Assembly: GCA_041844835.1 (NCBI GenBank)
Contig: JBGZBU010000018.1
Coordinates: 99,545 to 163,544 of the forward strand
Reading direction: 5' to 3'
Source: CAUUCX01 sp041844835
GTDB lineage: Bacteria; Bacillota; Clostridia; Peptostreptococcales; Anaerovoracaceae
DNA: 64,000 nucleotides
The notes under the pieces were generated by a model. It saw only the letters and a list, made by a program, of their open reading frames with translations. It made no database searches and was not told the DNA's origin. Shown piece by piece: positions 27,918 to 35,614 of this stretch. A program made the translations under genes and the position numbers. Every line of letters starts with the position of its first letter. Within the stretch, counting starts at the first letter, position 1.

Positions 27918-29583
27918 CGTCGATTGACTCCTTAAGCTTTGACAGTGCGCTCTTGGTCTCTGCCGCGGTTTCACCCAAAAGGGATGCGATCTCCTGGACT
28001 ATACGCATTTGTTTATTAACTACGCGATCCGCTATCTCCACCGTCTGGCGGCTTATTTCTTCCTTGCGCTCCCGCATTTGTTCTTCATCCGTAATATCCC
28101 TCATCATTCCTATCAGCAGTCGATATTCCTTGTCATATGATATGGTCATCTCCACATATTTTTCATATTCTGCGAGATATACTTTTTTATTCTTCACGTT
28201 TCTGCCGCTCCCGAGAACCTTAAGAAAGTTTGTCGGATCCATGATTCGCACGACCTGTCCGCCCAAAACATCTGAAGCACGCCTTATATTCATAATCTCA
28301 AGCGCCGCATGATTGATCTGCTGCACCTCGAGTTTTTCGTTAAGCACTATAACTCCGTTTGGCGTGTTTTTAATTATATTATCCGAAAAACTCTCCGCTT
28401 TGTTGCGCAGATAAGGCAGGCACATGGAAAGTTCCGCTTTTCCGTGAATAACCGCTATCGCCTTATCGCGGCAGGTATCGTATCCGCACGAAGCACAATT
28501 GAGCTCATCCTCTTTGCTGTGTTTGCCCATCTGCGCCAGTATATCTTTTATCTCCCCTTCGGACGGAGTCTTCAACCTCTGCTCAATTGCTACAAAAGTT
28601 TTCTGCAGTTCCAAACCGTCCGGCTGCTCCACTTCAAAATCCTTGCCGCCGGCAGCTTCCGCAATCTCAATATAATCCATAATCGGCGCATGCGAAGATT
28701 TCTCCATTACAGGTCCGCCAATGCAACTTCCGATGCAAGCCGACATCTCTATAAAGCAGTTGTGAATCCTGCCGCGCTCTATATCTCTGAGCACCGCCAT
28801 TGCATTTGCAACACCGTCAACTGCGATATAACTATATTTCGGATTGTCCTTTTCCATCGTTTTAAGTATTCCGCCGGTTGTGGGGAAAAATCTTGCCTTT
28901 GAATATTCATCGCTGTCCATCTCAGTCGGGATTTCAATCCCCTCTTCCTGCAACCACTGCGAAAGTTCATCAAAAGTGAGAACTGCATCAACAAGTCCAG
29001 CATAATGTGACGCCTCATCCTTTTTAGCGACACACGGCCCTATAAAAACCGTTTTTGCATTCGGATATCGCTTTTTAATATCCCGACAATGCGCTTGCAT
29101 GGGAGAGAGAATATTCGCAAGATGAGGTATGCATAACGGGAAATGCTTCTGCACCAATAAATTGATTGAATGACAAGACGTGGAAATCACCACATCCTGC
29201 TCAACTTCCGTCACAAGTCTGTCATACTCCTTTTTTATAACAGTCGCACCCAAAGCCGTCTCTTCCGCATCATAAAACCCCAGCTGTTTCAGGGCTTTCC
29301 TCATGCCGTTTATCCCCGCTTTCGGATAATTTGCGATAAAGGACGGGGCAAGACTCGCTATTATCGGCACCCCTGTCTTCAGAAAATATTTGCATTTTTC
29401 CGTTTCATCCACTATTTGTTTCGCATCCTGAGGACATACGACGAAACACTGCCCGCAAAGTATGCACTCATTACCGATAATATATGCCTGATTTCCCGAA
29501 AATCTTATCGATTTTACGGGGCAATAGCGAATGCATTTATAGCAATTTTTACAATTCGATTTTTTTAAAGTAAGACAATCCAT
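27910..29583 (-). CDS. hydS: Sensory [FeFe]-hydrogenase with PAS domain (HydS-like)
   Basis: 557-aa putative H2 or redox sensor. Order: two [4Fe-4S] motifs (CKNCYKCIRYCP, CILCGQCFVVCP; 11-51), hydrogenase large-subunit domain (about 70-300), a further [4Fe-4S] domain (C363, C366, C371, C388), a PAS domain (about 398-500) and a helical C-terminus. H-cluster motifs are altered: TSCHS at 135-139 instead of TSCCP, so the proton-transfer Cys is Ser136; GPCVAKKDE at 182-190; and SACIGSCIGG with Ser281 for Met. Such changes are typical of group C sensory enzymes. No kinase domain is fused; the phosphatase gene overlaps its stop. Confidence 0.9.
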   Translation of the reverse strand: MDCLTLKKSNCKNCYKCIRYCPVKSIRFSGNQAYIIGNECILCGQCFVVCPQDAKQIVDETEKCKYFLKTGVPIIASLAPSFIANYPKAGINGMRKALKQLGFYDAEETALGATVIKKEYDRLVTEVEQDVVISTSCHSINLLVQKHFPLCIPHLANILSPMQAHCRDIKKRYPNAKTVFIGPCVAKKDEASHYAGLVDAVLTFDELSQWLQEEGIEIPTEMDSDEYSKARFFPTTGGILKTMEKDNPKYSYIAVDGVANAMAVLRDIERGRIHNCFIEMSACIGSCIGGPVMEKSSHAPIMDYIEIAEAAGGKDFEVEQPDGLELQKTFVAIEQRLKTPSEGEIKDILAQMGKHSKEDELNCASCGYDTCRDKAIAVIHGKAELSMCLPYLRNKAESFSDNIIKNTPNGVIVLNEKLEVQQINHAALEIMNIRRASDVLGGQVVRIMDPTNFLKVLGSGRNVKNKKVYLAEYEKYVEMTISYDKEYRLLIGMMRDITDEEQMRERKEEISRQTVEIADRVVNKQMRIVQEIASLLGETAAETKSALSKLKESIDDE

Positions 29584-29625
29584 ATCTCATGTATCCTTTT
29601 AAGTTTATCGCGGTTGATTCCATTT

Positions 29626-29868
29626 TCAGTTCATCTTCGGCAAAACATTGGCGGTGAAAAATGCATTTGCGGTTTGCGGAGTAACGCTGAAAATTTGTCC
29701 ATCCAAATCAACAGACACTCCGTTTTGGCAATTGCCCATGCAAAAAGTGGCAATCAGCTCAACTTGCCGCATCATATCATGCTCTTCAATAAGTTGCTTT
29801 ATAATATCGACCACTTCCCTTGAGCCTTTTATATGGCACGAAGAACCTATACATACCGTTATTTTCAT
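29626..29868 (-). CDS. Thioredoxin-like [2Fe-2S] ferredoxin
   Basis: 80-aa protein of the NuoE/HydC-type thioredoxin-like [2Fe-2S] family. Cluster cysteines lie in CIGSSCHIKGS near the start and FCMGNCQNGVSV near 47-58. The ATG at 29868 has AGGAG 7 nt upstream. First gene of the operon, so it may pass electrons between the hydrogenases and a cellular carrier. Confidence 0.87.
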   Translation of the reverse strand: MKITVCIGSSCHIKGSREVVDIIKQLIEEHDMMRQVELIATFCMGNCQNGVSVDLDGQIFSVTPQTANAFFTANVLPKMN

Positions 29869-29935
29869 AAGTATACTCCTACACAAAAAAACAACTACAT
29901 TACAAAATGTATTGCAGACAAGCTTTCACATTTAG

Positions 29936-29965
29936 AATATAACATAGAAGCAAAAGAGATGTAAA
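29936..29965 (-). promoter_or_regulatory. Candidate promoter of hydrogenase operon
   Basis: On the minus strand TTTACA (29960-29965) and TATATT (29936-29941) are separated by 18 nt, about 70 nt before the first gene. Nothing else stands out in the rest of the 266-nt gap to 30135. Confidence 0.45.
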
Positions 29966-30134
29966 TTTATCTACCGCCTTTTCAAATCTATTTTTTAAAA
30001 CTTTAAAAAAAGACGATTATAATTGCAATTTTAACAACATTAAATGAAAGGTATCGAAGCATTTTACTTTATAGAATTTCTGTTCCAACGATTTGATTGT
30101 CTTTGAAATATTCATAATCCCTCTCCTTATTTTT

Positions 30135-30560
30135 TCAATTTCCGTATTCTTTCTTTTTACATTTAATTCCATGACTTATAAGTCGTTTCATCAAATTTTC
30201 TGTCACAAAATCTATCTCTGCCTCTGTACTGTCCAACACAATTTTTTTGTTATAAGAACTCGCATCGAACAAAAATCCTCGACTTATCATACCGTTTTTT
30301 GTGGTAATTTTCATAATACCCGTCCAATTGAACAATGATTGTTTCTTTGAAAAAACAACCATTTCTATATCATCAATGATATATTTTACTGGTATTCCCG
30401 CCATAACAATCAATTCATTTCCTTCTATCACAAAAACATCGTATTTCCGTTCTCCTCTGGAAAATAGCCTAATGAAAATAACGATACTGACTATCATAAA
30501 TATAATTGCCATAACCGACATCAAACCAAATTCTGCTAACATACCTTTATTATTCCTCAA
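30135..30560 (-). CDS. Hypothetical membrane-anchored protein
   Basis: Up to 141 aa: an N-terminal transmembrane helix (about 12-34) followed by a soluble, beta-rich domain that could be PH-like. The TTG at 30560 has no ribosome binding site; an internal ATG at 30542 is an alternative start. It follows the ribbon-helix-helix gene by 46 nt on the same strand and is probably co-transcribed. I do not recognise the family. Confidence 0.6.
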   Translation of the reverse strand: MRNNKGMLAEFGLMSVMAIIFMIVSIVIFIRLFSRGERKYDVFVIEGNELIVMAGIPVKYIIDDIEMVVFSKKQSLFNWTGIMKITTKNGMISRGFLFDASSYNKKIVLDSTEAEIDFVTENLMKRLISHGIKCKKKEYGN

Positions 30561-30606
30561 AAATTCTTTTTTGTTGAACTCTGCAACTTCTAATTTTTCT
30601 CTCTAA

Positions 30607-30768
30607 TCAATCACCTTTTTCATTTTTTTTCATACCGCCCAAATCGCTTAAAATCAAATGCTCTATGTAATTGCTGAGCGTCCTGCCTTGTGCCTGCGCC
30701 GCCGCTCTTGCCCGTTCTTTTAAACCGGGCGAAATCTTTAACTGTATTCTATCACTTCTTTTTTCCAT
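30607..30768 (-). CDS. Ribbon-helix-helix protein
   Basis: 53-aa Arc/CopG-like DNA-binding protein: a beta strand (RIQLKIS) then two helices (PGLKERARAAAQAQGR, LSNYIEHLIL). The ATG at 30768 has a strong GAGGTGG site. Its upstream region (30799-30811) holds a near-palindrome AGGTACGCACCT beside a likely -10, suggesting autoregulation. It lies only 77 bp outside the prophage end. No toxin partner is evident unless it is the downstream membrane protein. Confidence 0.75.
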   Translation of the reverse strand: MEKRSDRIQLKISPGLKERARAAAQAQGRTLSNYIEHLILSDLGGMKKNEKGD

Positions 30769-30844
30769 TGTTCCCACCTCCTGATTGTATAATAGCATGA
30801 GGTGCGTACCTTATAAATACCCTTTTTGAAAATTTTCATAACAA

Positions 30845-30907
30845 TAAAGCCCGTGACCATTAAAATCACGGGCTTTTCCAGATGGTGCGCAATGAGGGAC
30901 TTGAACC
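30845..30907. repeat. Left attachment repeat
   Basis: Identical over 63 bp to 63586-63648. It carries a truncated tRNA-Leu 3' end (25 nt, 30883-30907) and the inverted repeat AAAGCCCGTGA/TCACGGGCTTT (30846-30876), a bidirectional terminator that therefore also closes the chromosome-side transcripts. Confidence 0.95.
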
Positions 30908-31049
30908 ATGAAATGGACACCTCAAACCTTTTGATGTCAACGGGTATCCCCTGTTCGTGTGATATTTGCAAGTGATATAGCCTGCGCTTTTGCAGGATTT
31001 CCGCATTTTAGAAAGCAGTTAGCAAGTATTATCAAGCAAATAAAAAATA

Positions 31050-31066
31050 GGGGGGCATGCGCCCCC
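31050..31066 (-). terminator. Terminator of prophage late operon
   Basis: GGGGGGC and GCCCCCC arms with a tiny loop; on the minus strand followed by TATTTTTTATTT. Lies just after the holin gene, closing the late transcript. The rest of 30908-31049 holds nothing I can support. Confidence 0.75.
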
Positions 31067-31083
31067 CCCCTGTATAAAGCGTA

Positions 31084-31275
31084 TTAGTTTTTTGCTTCCG
31101 GCAGTCCCGCTACCGAGGTGAGCAGCGATAGTATTCCTGCTACCGCCGAAGCCGATATCACCATGCGCCAGTCGATATCTGAAATCACTGCCGCAGTGCC
31201 TATCATTGCTACCGCCGCTTGTGCGGTGGTCTTGACGGCTCTTATTGCCGCCGCCTTAATCCATATCTTATTCAT
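31084..31275 (-). CDS. Phage holin, r1t type
   Basis: 63-aa membrane protein with two hydrophobic segments, matching the r1t-like holin layout: IWIKAAAIRAVKTTAQAAVA, DWRMVISASAVAGILSLLTS and the ending GLPEAKN. It permits endolysin access to the wall at the end of infection. The ATG at 31275 has GGGAG 8 nt upstream. It overlaps the previous gene and sits at the distal end of the late operon. Confidence 0.85.
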   Translation of the reverse strand: MNKIWIKAAAIRAVKTTAQAAVAMIGTAAVISDIDWRMVISASAVAGILSLLTSVAGLPEAKN

Positions 31276-31495
31276 GTTCGATTCTCCCTTCGATTCTTTC
31301 AAGTCTGTGCGAGTTGGATTTTGCCCGCGCTTCCACGGCGTACATGCGCTCGATGAGACGGTTGTGCTTATCCATCTTGCTCTCGAGTTGTTCTAGCCTA
31401 AACACCGTTAGGCTTGCCGATTTACGGATGCCCGCCCAAACAGTTACAACCATCCCGCAAAAAGATATTAAACTAATAACAATTGATTCTGTCAT
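31268..31495 (-). CDS. Small membrane protein, lysis module
   Basis: 75 aa with one N-terminal transmembrane helix (IVISLISFCGMVVTVWAGI) and a coiled-coil-like charged tail, resembling XhlA-type hemolysin/holin accessory proteins. Located between endolysin and holin and overlapping the holin start by 8 nt. Role as second holin or holin regulator is inference. Confidence 0.7.
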   Translation of the reverse strand: MTESIVISLISFCGMVVTVWAGIRKSASLTVFRLEQLESKMDKHNRLIERMYAVEARAKSNSHRLERIEGRIEHE

Positions 31496-31501
31496 GTTTT
31501 C

Positions 31502-32146
31502 CTACCCCTTAAGTACCTGCCTTATTGCCCGCATAATCATCACAATAACCTCTTGCCTGGTAATTGGTGCAGTCGGTCGCTTGCCGTCTGTGATACCTGC
31601 CCTTTTAGCCTCGGCGATATCTGATATCGCCCAGTTTGCGCAAAGCTCATCTTTTGCCTTGTCCGCGGCTATCATTTCTTTTATGAGAGCTGCCGTCTCT
31701 TGTTTTGTCAAGTCTCGCTCCTTTCCTGCGGCTTTTAAAGCCGCCTCAAAGTCTACAGGCGTGCCGTAGTCGTGCAGCTCCATGTGCAGATGCACTCCCA
31801 TACCGCTTAGTTTTTTTGTGGAAGCCCCCATTATACCGATCACCTGCCCCGCTGATACGCGGGCTCCAACTGTGAGTGGGGACTGTGATTTTAAATGCTG
31901 GTACAGGCTAGCCCACCTATCGTCATGCCTTATTACAACCACCCAGCCGCGTATGTCGTGCCAGTAGTTTTTTGAAACCACCCCGCCCGCTACCGCAAGT
32001 ATCTTTGTTTCACTTTTTTGCAAGTTTCTTCCAATATCAATACCTTTGTGAAAAGTCGACGCCCCTGCTACGGGCGACTTTCGACGCCCATATGGGGATG
32101 TGATGCGCAAAGGACCGTCAACCGGGAGGGCTTCAAACCTAAGCAT
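31502..32146 (-). CDS. Endolysin, M23 peptidase with C-terminal SLH-like region
   Basis: 214-aa lysis enzyme. The LytM/M23 domain (about 10-130) has zinc ligands in FHKGIDIG (H33, D37) and HLHMELHD near 118-125. The C-terminal 50 aa (ANWAISDIAEAKRAGITDG, then PITRQEV) resemble an SLH-type or wall-binding motif. No signal peptide, so it depends on the holin. The start overlaps the preceding gene's end. Confidence 0.85.
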   Translation of the reverse strand: MLRFEALPVDGPLRITSPYGRRKSPVAGASTFHKGIDIGRNLQKSETKILAVAGGVVSKNYWHDIRGWVVVIRHDDRWASLYQHLKSQSPLTVGARVSAGQVIGIMGASTKKLSGMGVHLHMELHDYGTPVDFEAALKAAGKERDLTKQETAALIKEMIAADKAKDELCANWAISDIAEAKRAGITDGKRPTAPITRQEVIVMIMRAIRQVLKG

Positions 32147-32351
32147 GAATCACCTTTTTGTAATCAGAAAGAAAACCCGCGGTATCAAATTCCGGCGGCA
32201 CGAAATAGCTATCGCTCCTCTCAAGCTCGCCCGCCCTAATTCGCGCCTCAGTGATGAGTTTGTCCAAAAGTTCGTCGAAGTCCCCGCTCTCGTGCACGCT
32301 CATTTCTTCGAGCACTTCCTCATACTTTTTCATAAGATCTTTCCTATCCAT
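32139..32351 (-). CDS. Hypothetical phage protein
   Basis: 70-aa acidic, helical protein of unknown role between the baseplate genes and the endolysin. Clear ribosome binding site (AAAGGAG). Its stop overlaps the endolysin start. Confidence 0.6.
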   Translation of the reverse strand: MDRKDLMKKYEEVLEEMSVHESGDFDELLDKLITEARIRAGELERSDSYFVPPEFDTAGFLSDYKKVIHA

Positions 32352-32388
32352 TTTTTCTCCTTTCTATAAAAACGGCAATATGCCGCCA

Positions 32389-33201
32389 TTAATCGATTAT
32401 TTGCAAAGAAAACTCCTGCACATTTCCGCTTTCTATCCTGTAGGTCATATTGCTGCTTCCGCTCCATACCATGCAGAGCTCGAAGTAGTCGGAGCTTCCC
32501 GAAATTTCAGACACGCAGCGTATGTCTAAGGAATATATATTCTGCTTTGTTTGATAAAAGGCGCCCTCTTCTTTATATGTGAATGCGCTTATCATCTGGG
32601 ACTGCGTCCTTTGGAGGGCCTGCCCGTTTTTCTTGATTTCAAAAATTCTTTCTGAAAAGGGGCTATTGTCGACGGATTTCATCGAAAATAGGACGCGCGC
32701 CTTTATGAGGACGCGTGCATCCCCAAGCCCTGCCCGTATATTTGGGGCATAAAGCTTGCCATCAGATATAGCTTGCTCCCCTGATTCAGCGTTGTACTTT
32801 TTTTGAAAATGGAGTGCCTCGGATGTGCTTCCATCCCCTGTACTCCCTTTGCCTGCGAGGTTGCAACCCCTGAGCTCTCCAAAATACCCTACTTTGTGTC
32901 TTTTAAAACGCGTCAGCTCTTTGATAGCCTCTTGGAGTGCAAAGCTTCCTGTGAGCCCTAGAGCCGACTTATTATCCGCTGTCAGCTTTACAGCGCCCGT
33001 GATTTTTGAAAAAGCCCTATCAGGAATCGCATCACCCTCTGAAAGCTCAAGCTGGCTTGCGGTAGGATCTCTAAGAAGCGTTGCCTTGCACAAAGGCGTG
33101 CCCGCCTCAAGGATCTCCCCAGGCAGGGCTTCAAAATCAAAAATTTGCCCTGTAGCCTTATCCTTATACCTATGCGGGTACTCTACAAATCTATCTTTCA
33201 T
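32389..33201 (-). CDS. Putative baseplate or receptor-binding protein
   Basis: 270-aa protein at the distal end of the tail module. The first 95 aa are a separate domain (RYKDKATGQIFDFEALPG to KLTADNKSALGL), the rest are beta-rich. Position after the tail hub suggests a tip or fibre subunit. The ATG overlaps the preceding stop. I do not recognise a named family. Confidence 0.55.
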   Translation of the reverse strand: MKDRFVEYPHRYKDKATGQIFDFEALPGEILEAGTPLCKATLLRDPTASQLELSEGDAIPDRAFSKITGAVKLTADNKSALGLTGSFALQEAIKELTRFKRHKVGYFGELRGCNLAGKGSTGDGSTSEALHFQKKYNAESGEQAISDGKLYAPNIRAGLGDARVLIKARVLFSMKSVDNSPFSERIFEIKKNGQALQRTQSQMISAFTYKEEGAFYQTKQNIYSLDIRCVSEISGSSDYFELCMVWSGSSNMTYRIESGNVQEFSLQIID

Positions 33202-33584
33202 AATATGCCTCCTTTGTCTCCTGAAATGACCTCTCCGCTATATCTCCACTGATGCGCAGTGCCAATTAGGCGATTTTCAATATCCCACAAGGCTCTTTCC
33301 CATGTATTTAAGTGATCTGATTTTAGAAACTTATCAAAAATCGCCTCACGCACACTTAAAATTACATATTGTAAATCATTGATTTTTGTCACAATTTCCG
33401 AAATGTCGCTAGTGCGTAATAGCGATTCCGTGTACCAGCTCTCGGACAAACCTGGGAGCGAGACATAGCCACAGATCTCCGCAAGTTCCGCGCATTTGTT
33501 GTAATTCTTGCAAATCCGCACAAGGTCGTTACAATTTAAATACGTTTTGTGATCATAGTCTACTTTGTAGGTTTGCCCCCTCAT
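33198..33584 (-). CDS. Hypothetical tail-associated protein
   Basis: 128 aa, no recognised family. ATGA overlaps at both ends tie it to the 553-aa tail protein upstream and the putative receptor-binding protein downstream, so it is probably a baseplate component. Confidence 0.6.
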   Translation of the reverse strand: MRGQTYKVDYDHKTYLNCNDLVRICKNYNKCAELAEICGYVSLPGLSESWYTESLLRTSDISEIVTKINDLQYVILSVREAIFDKFLKSDHLNTWERALWDIENRLIGTAHQWRYSGEVISGDKGGIL

Positions 33585-35242
33585 ATACTCCCCCTCACTT
33601 TTATGCTCGCTACAAATCCGCGAACCAGATCCGTTGCCACCGACTCAATGTGCCCCGTTATTCGCCGATCTCCCTGGCTTTCCAGCGACACGCATTCGCC
33701 CGGCTTTAGGTCTTTATCCATAAATGCGCCACCCTCAGAGGTTATTTTGCTTCGATTAAAATCTAAAAGCCTCTGCGCTACAGCTTGTGCATTTTTGCCA
33801 TTAACAAGAGTCGCGGACGTCACCTCCAGAATTGATGGATTGCTTGATTCAACCCGCAGGCTAATAACTTTTTGCAACGCTTCTATGGGGTTTCCTTTTA
33901 ACTCGACATAGGTGTTTTGCCGCGAAAGCATTATTCTTGCGCCATACGCCCATGATTCTGCCACTATCACACCCGTTTGTTCGCTTACGATATTTGCCGC
34001 TGCTTTCTCCCATTTTACAGTGTGCGTACCCGCTGGGAGATTTCCTGAAAAAACAATCGTCTTTGAAGATGTGGAATAATCATGTGCCGTAATATCTACC
34101 CCAGTTATGGATTTTTCTTGGGCAATTTTATGGTCATCAACAAGATTAGTTTTGTCTAGATTTATCGCAATGTTTTTTAAACTTGTAATCTTGACCTCTT
34201 CGCTTCTTGCCGTTGTTACAACCGCCCCTATTGCAAAGGCAACCTGCTGCAGGGCATCTCTTTTGGTGCAAGGCTCAATAAGTCCCGACACTTCCTTGGT
34301 TGTAAGGTCGGGGTCTATTGCAAAGCCTATGCCTGACTCTGCGAAAATTTCATCCAGAACTCCTGATATTGCCTTTTTTTGGTAAAATGCCCCTCTAAAA
34401 GGTTGTTCGCCAAGCCTGCCTATTGCGTCTACGCAAGCAAATTTTATCAGCGTCTCTGCCTCCGCTGAGGGCTTGTCTAGATAAAAGGTGCCTAGATTTA
34501 AAAGTTCGTCATCCACATATCCTGTAGTGCGTACTTTTTGCCCGCGTTGCAAAAGATGAAAAGCGCTACTTTCATCGAGCATTTTAAAGTCGCTTGAGTA
34601 TACCTCAAAGTCAAGCGTATTTATCGAAAGCTCCCCCGCTACAGGGTCAATTTCCTCAATCATGGACGCCGATACGATTTCCTCTTCATTAAATCCTATT
34701 GTGCCGCCAAATCCTATGCCGTAAAGCTTAATCCGCCTATAGGGCTTTGATGTTTTGTAAAATTGAATTACTATTTTTTTATAATCCTCTATCTTTCGGC
34801 GGCACCAGTACATCGGGCTATTCGGGTAGAAGAATTCGTTAGCAATGGTAGCTCCACTGCGATCATACCACCATATTTTCAAAGCCCTGCAGTAGTCGCC
34901 TGTGCGCTCGTTGAATCTCAGCGTTATTCCGTCGGATGAATGGGTGTTTTTAAAATCAATTGTGAGCCTTGGGCGCAACGTCGTGAAGTTCCCATTTTTG
35001 TCACTCAAAATATTGCTCCAATAAGCCACATGTTCATCTTCTGGGATATCCCCGATGAGCTCAAAGCTTCCATCGAGCCTAAAGTAGTCAGTTTCAAGCG
35101 TACCGTACTTTTTAAAATCGGATTCGATGTGCGATAATTGCTCGGGTCTTGAGATGGATTCTGTAAAGTCCGTGCTATATGTCGCATCAATCCCCGCTGA
35201 TACGTCGTGCATCAAAAAATCTATAGCAATCGATGTCCTCAT
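33581..35242 (-). CDS. Tail hub/endopeptidase-like protein
   Basis: 553-aa tail protein following the distal tail gene, the place of Dit/Tal proteins in gram-positive siphoviruses. The N-terminal half appears beta-rich; the region around 210-400 (SMIEEIDPVAGELSINTLDFEV to LQQVAFAIGAVVTT) resembles tail hub domains. AGGAGG lies 6 nt before the ATG. Peptidase activity is not evident from motifs. Confidence 0.7.
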   Translation of the reverse strand: MRTSIAIDFLMHDVSAGIDATYSTDFTESISRPEQLSHIESDFKKYGTLETDYFRLDGSFELIGDIPEDEHVAYWSNILSDKNGNFTTLRPRLTIDFKNTHSSDGITLRFNERTGDYCRALKIWWYDRSGATIANEFFYPNSPMYWCRRKIEDYKKIVIQFYKTSKPYRRIKLYGIGFGGTIGFNEEEIVSASMIEEIDPVAGELSINTLDFEVYSSDFKMLDESSAFHLLQRGQKVRTTGYVDDELLNLGTFYLDKPSAEAETLIKFACVDAIGRLGEQPFRGAFYQKKAISGVLDEIFAESGIGFAIDPDLTTKEVSGLIEPCTKRDALQQVAFAIGAVVTTARSEEVKITSLKNIAINLDKTNLVDDHKIAQEKSITGVDITAHDYSTSSKTIVFSGNLPAGTHTVKWEKAAANIVSEQTGVIVAESWAYGARIMLSRQNTYVELKGNPIEALQKVISLRVESSNPSILEVTSATLVNGKNAQAVAQRLLDFNRSKITSEGGAFMDKDLKPGECVSLESQGDRRITGHIESVATDLVRGFVASIKVRGSI

Positions 35243-35245
35243 CCT

Positions 35246-35614
35246 TTACCTCCTCGCGGGGGATTTTGCAATAAAATTGACGGAAAGCCCCTCATAGTAA
35301 GCCTTGCCGCCTGTGATTGCCCGCACAGAATCTGACACATTTGAAAAATATGCCTTAAATTCAATCCCGCTTTGCCCAAATGGTACCGTTACCGTGCGGA
35401 ATTCTTCCGGGCGCGTAAGATCATCCCACAGGCGATCATATTCTGCTATATTTGTAGTTTTTCCGAATTTAATCTCATAGTTGAAGAAGACTCCGATTAG
35501 CTCTCTCTTGAGATCCCCTTTCGCCGATCTTGTGGCATGCTTGTCTAGAAATTCCGCTTTGCGCGTAATTCCAAGTATTGGCACGTCGTATGTCTTTCCG
35601 TCAATCTTAACCAT
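35246..35614 (-). CDS. Distal tail protein-like
   Basis: 122 aa, located between tape measure and tail hub as expected for a small distal tail protein. Motif-poor: MVKIDGKTYDVPI, then FFNYEIKFGKTTNIAEYDRLWDDL. The ATG at 35614 is chosen, overlapping the tape measure stop; a GTG two codons earlier is possible. Confidence 0.65.
   Translation of the reverse strand: MVKIDGKTYDVPILGITRKAEFLDKHATRSAKGDLKRELIGVFFNYEIKFGKTTNIAEYDRLWDDLTRPEEFRTVTVPFGQSGIEFKAYFSNVSDSVRAITGGKAYYEGLSVNFIAKSPARR

Noticed and set aside
30738..30971. 77-aa ORF spanning the left attachment repeat
   Set aside because: It runs through the tRNA remnant and terminator and has no coding character.
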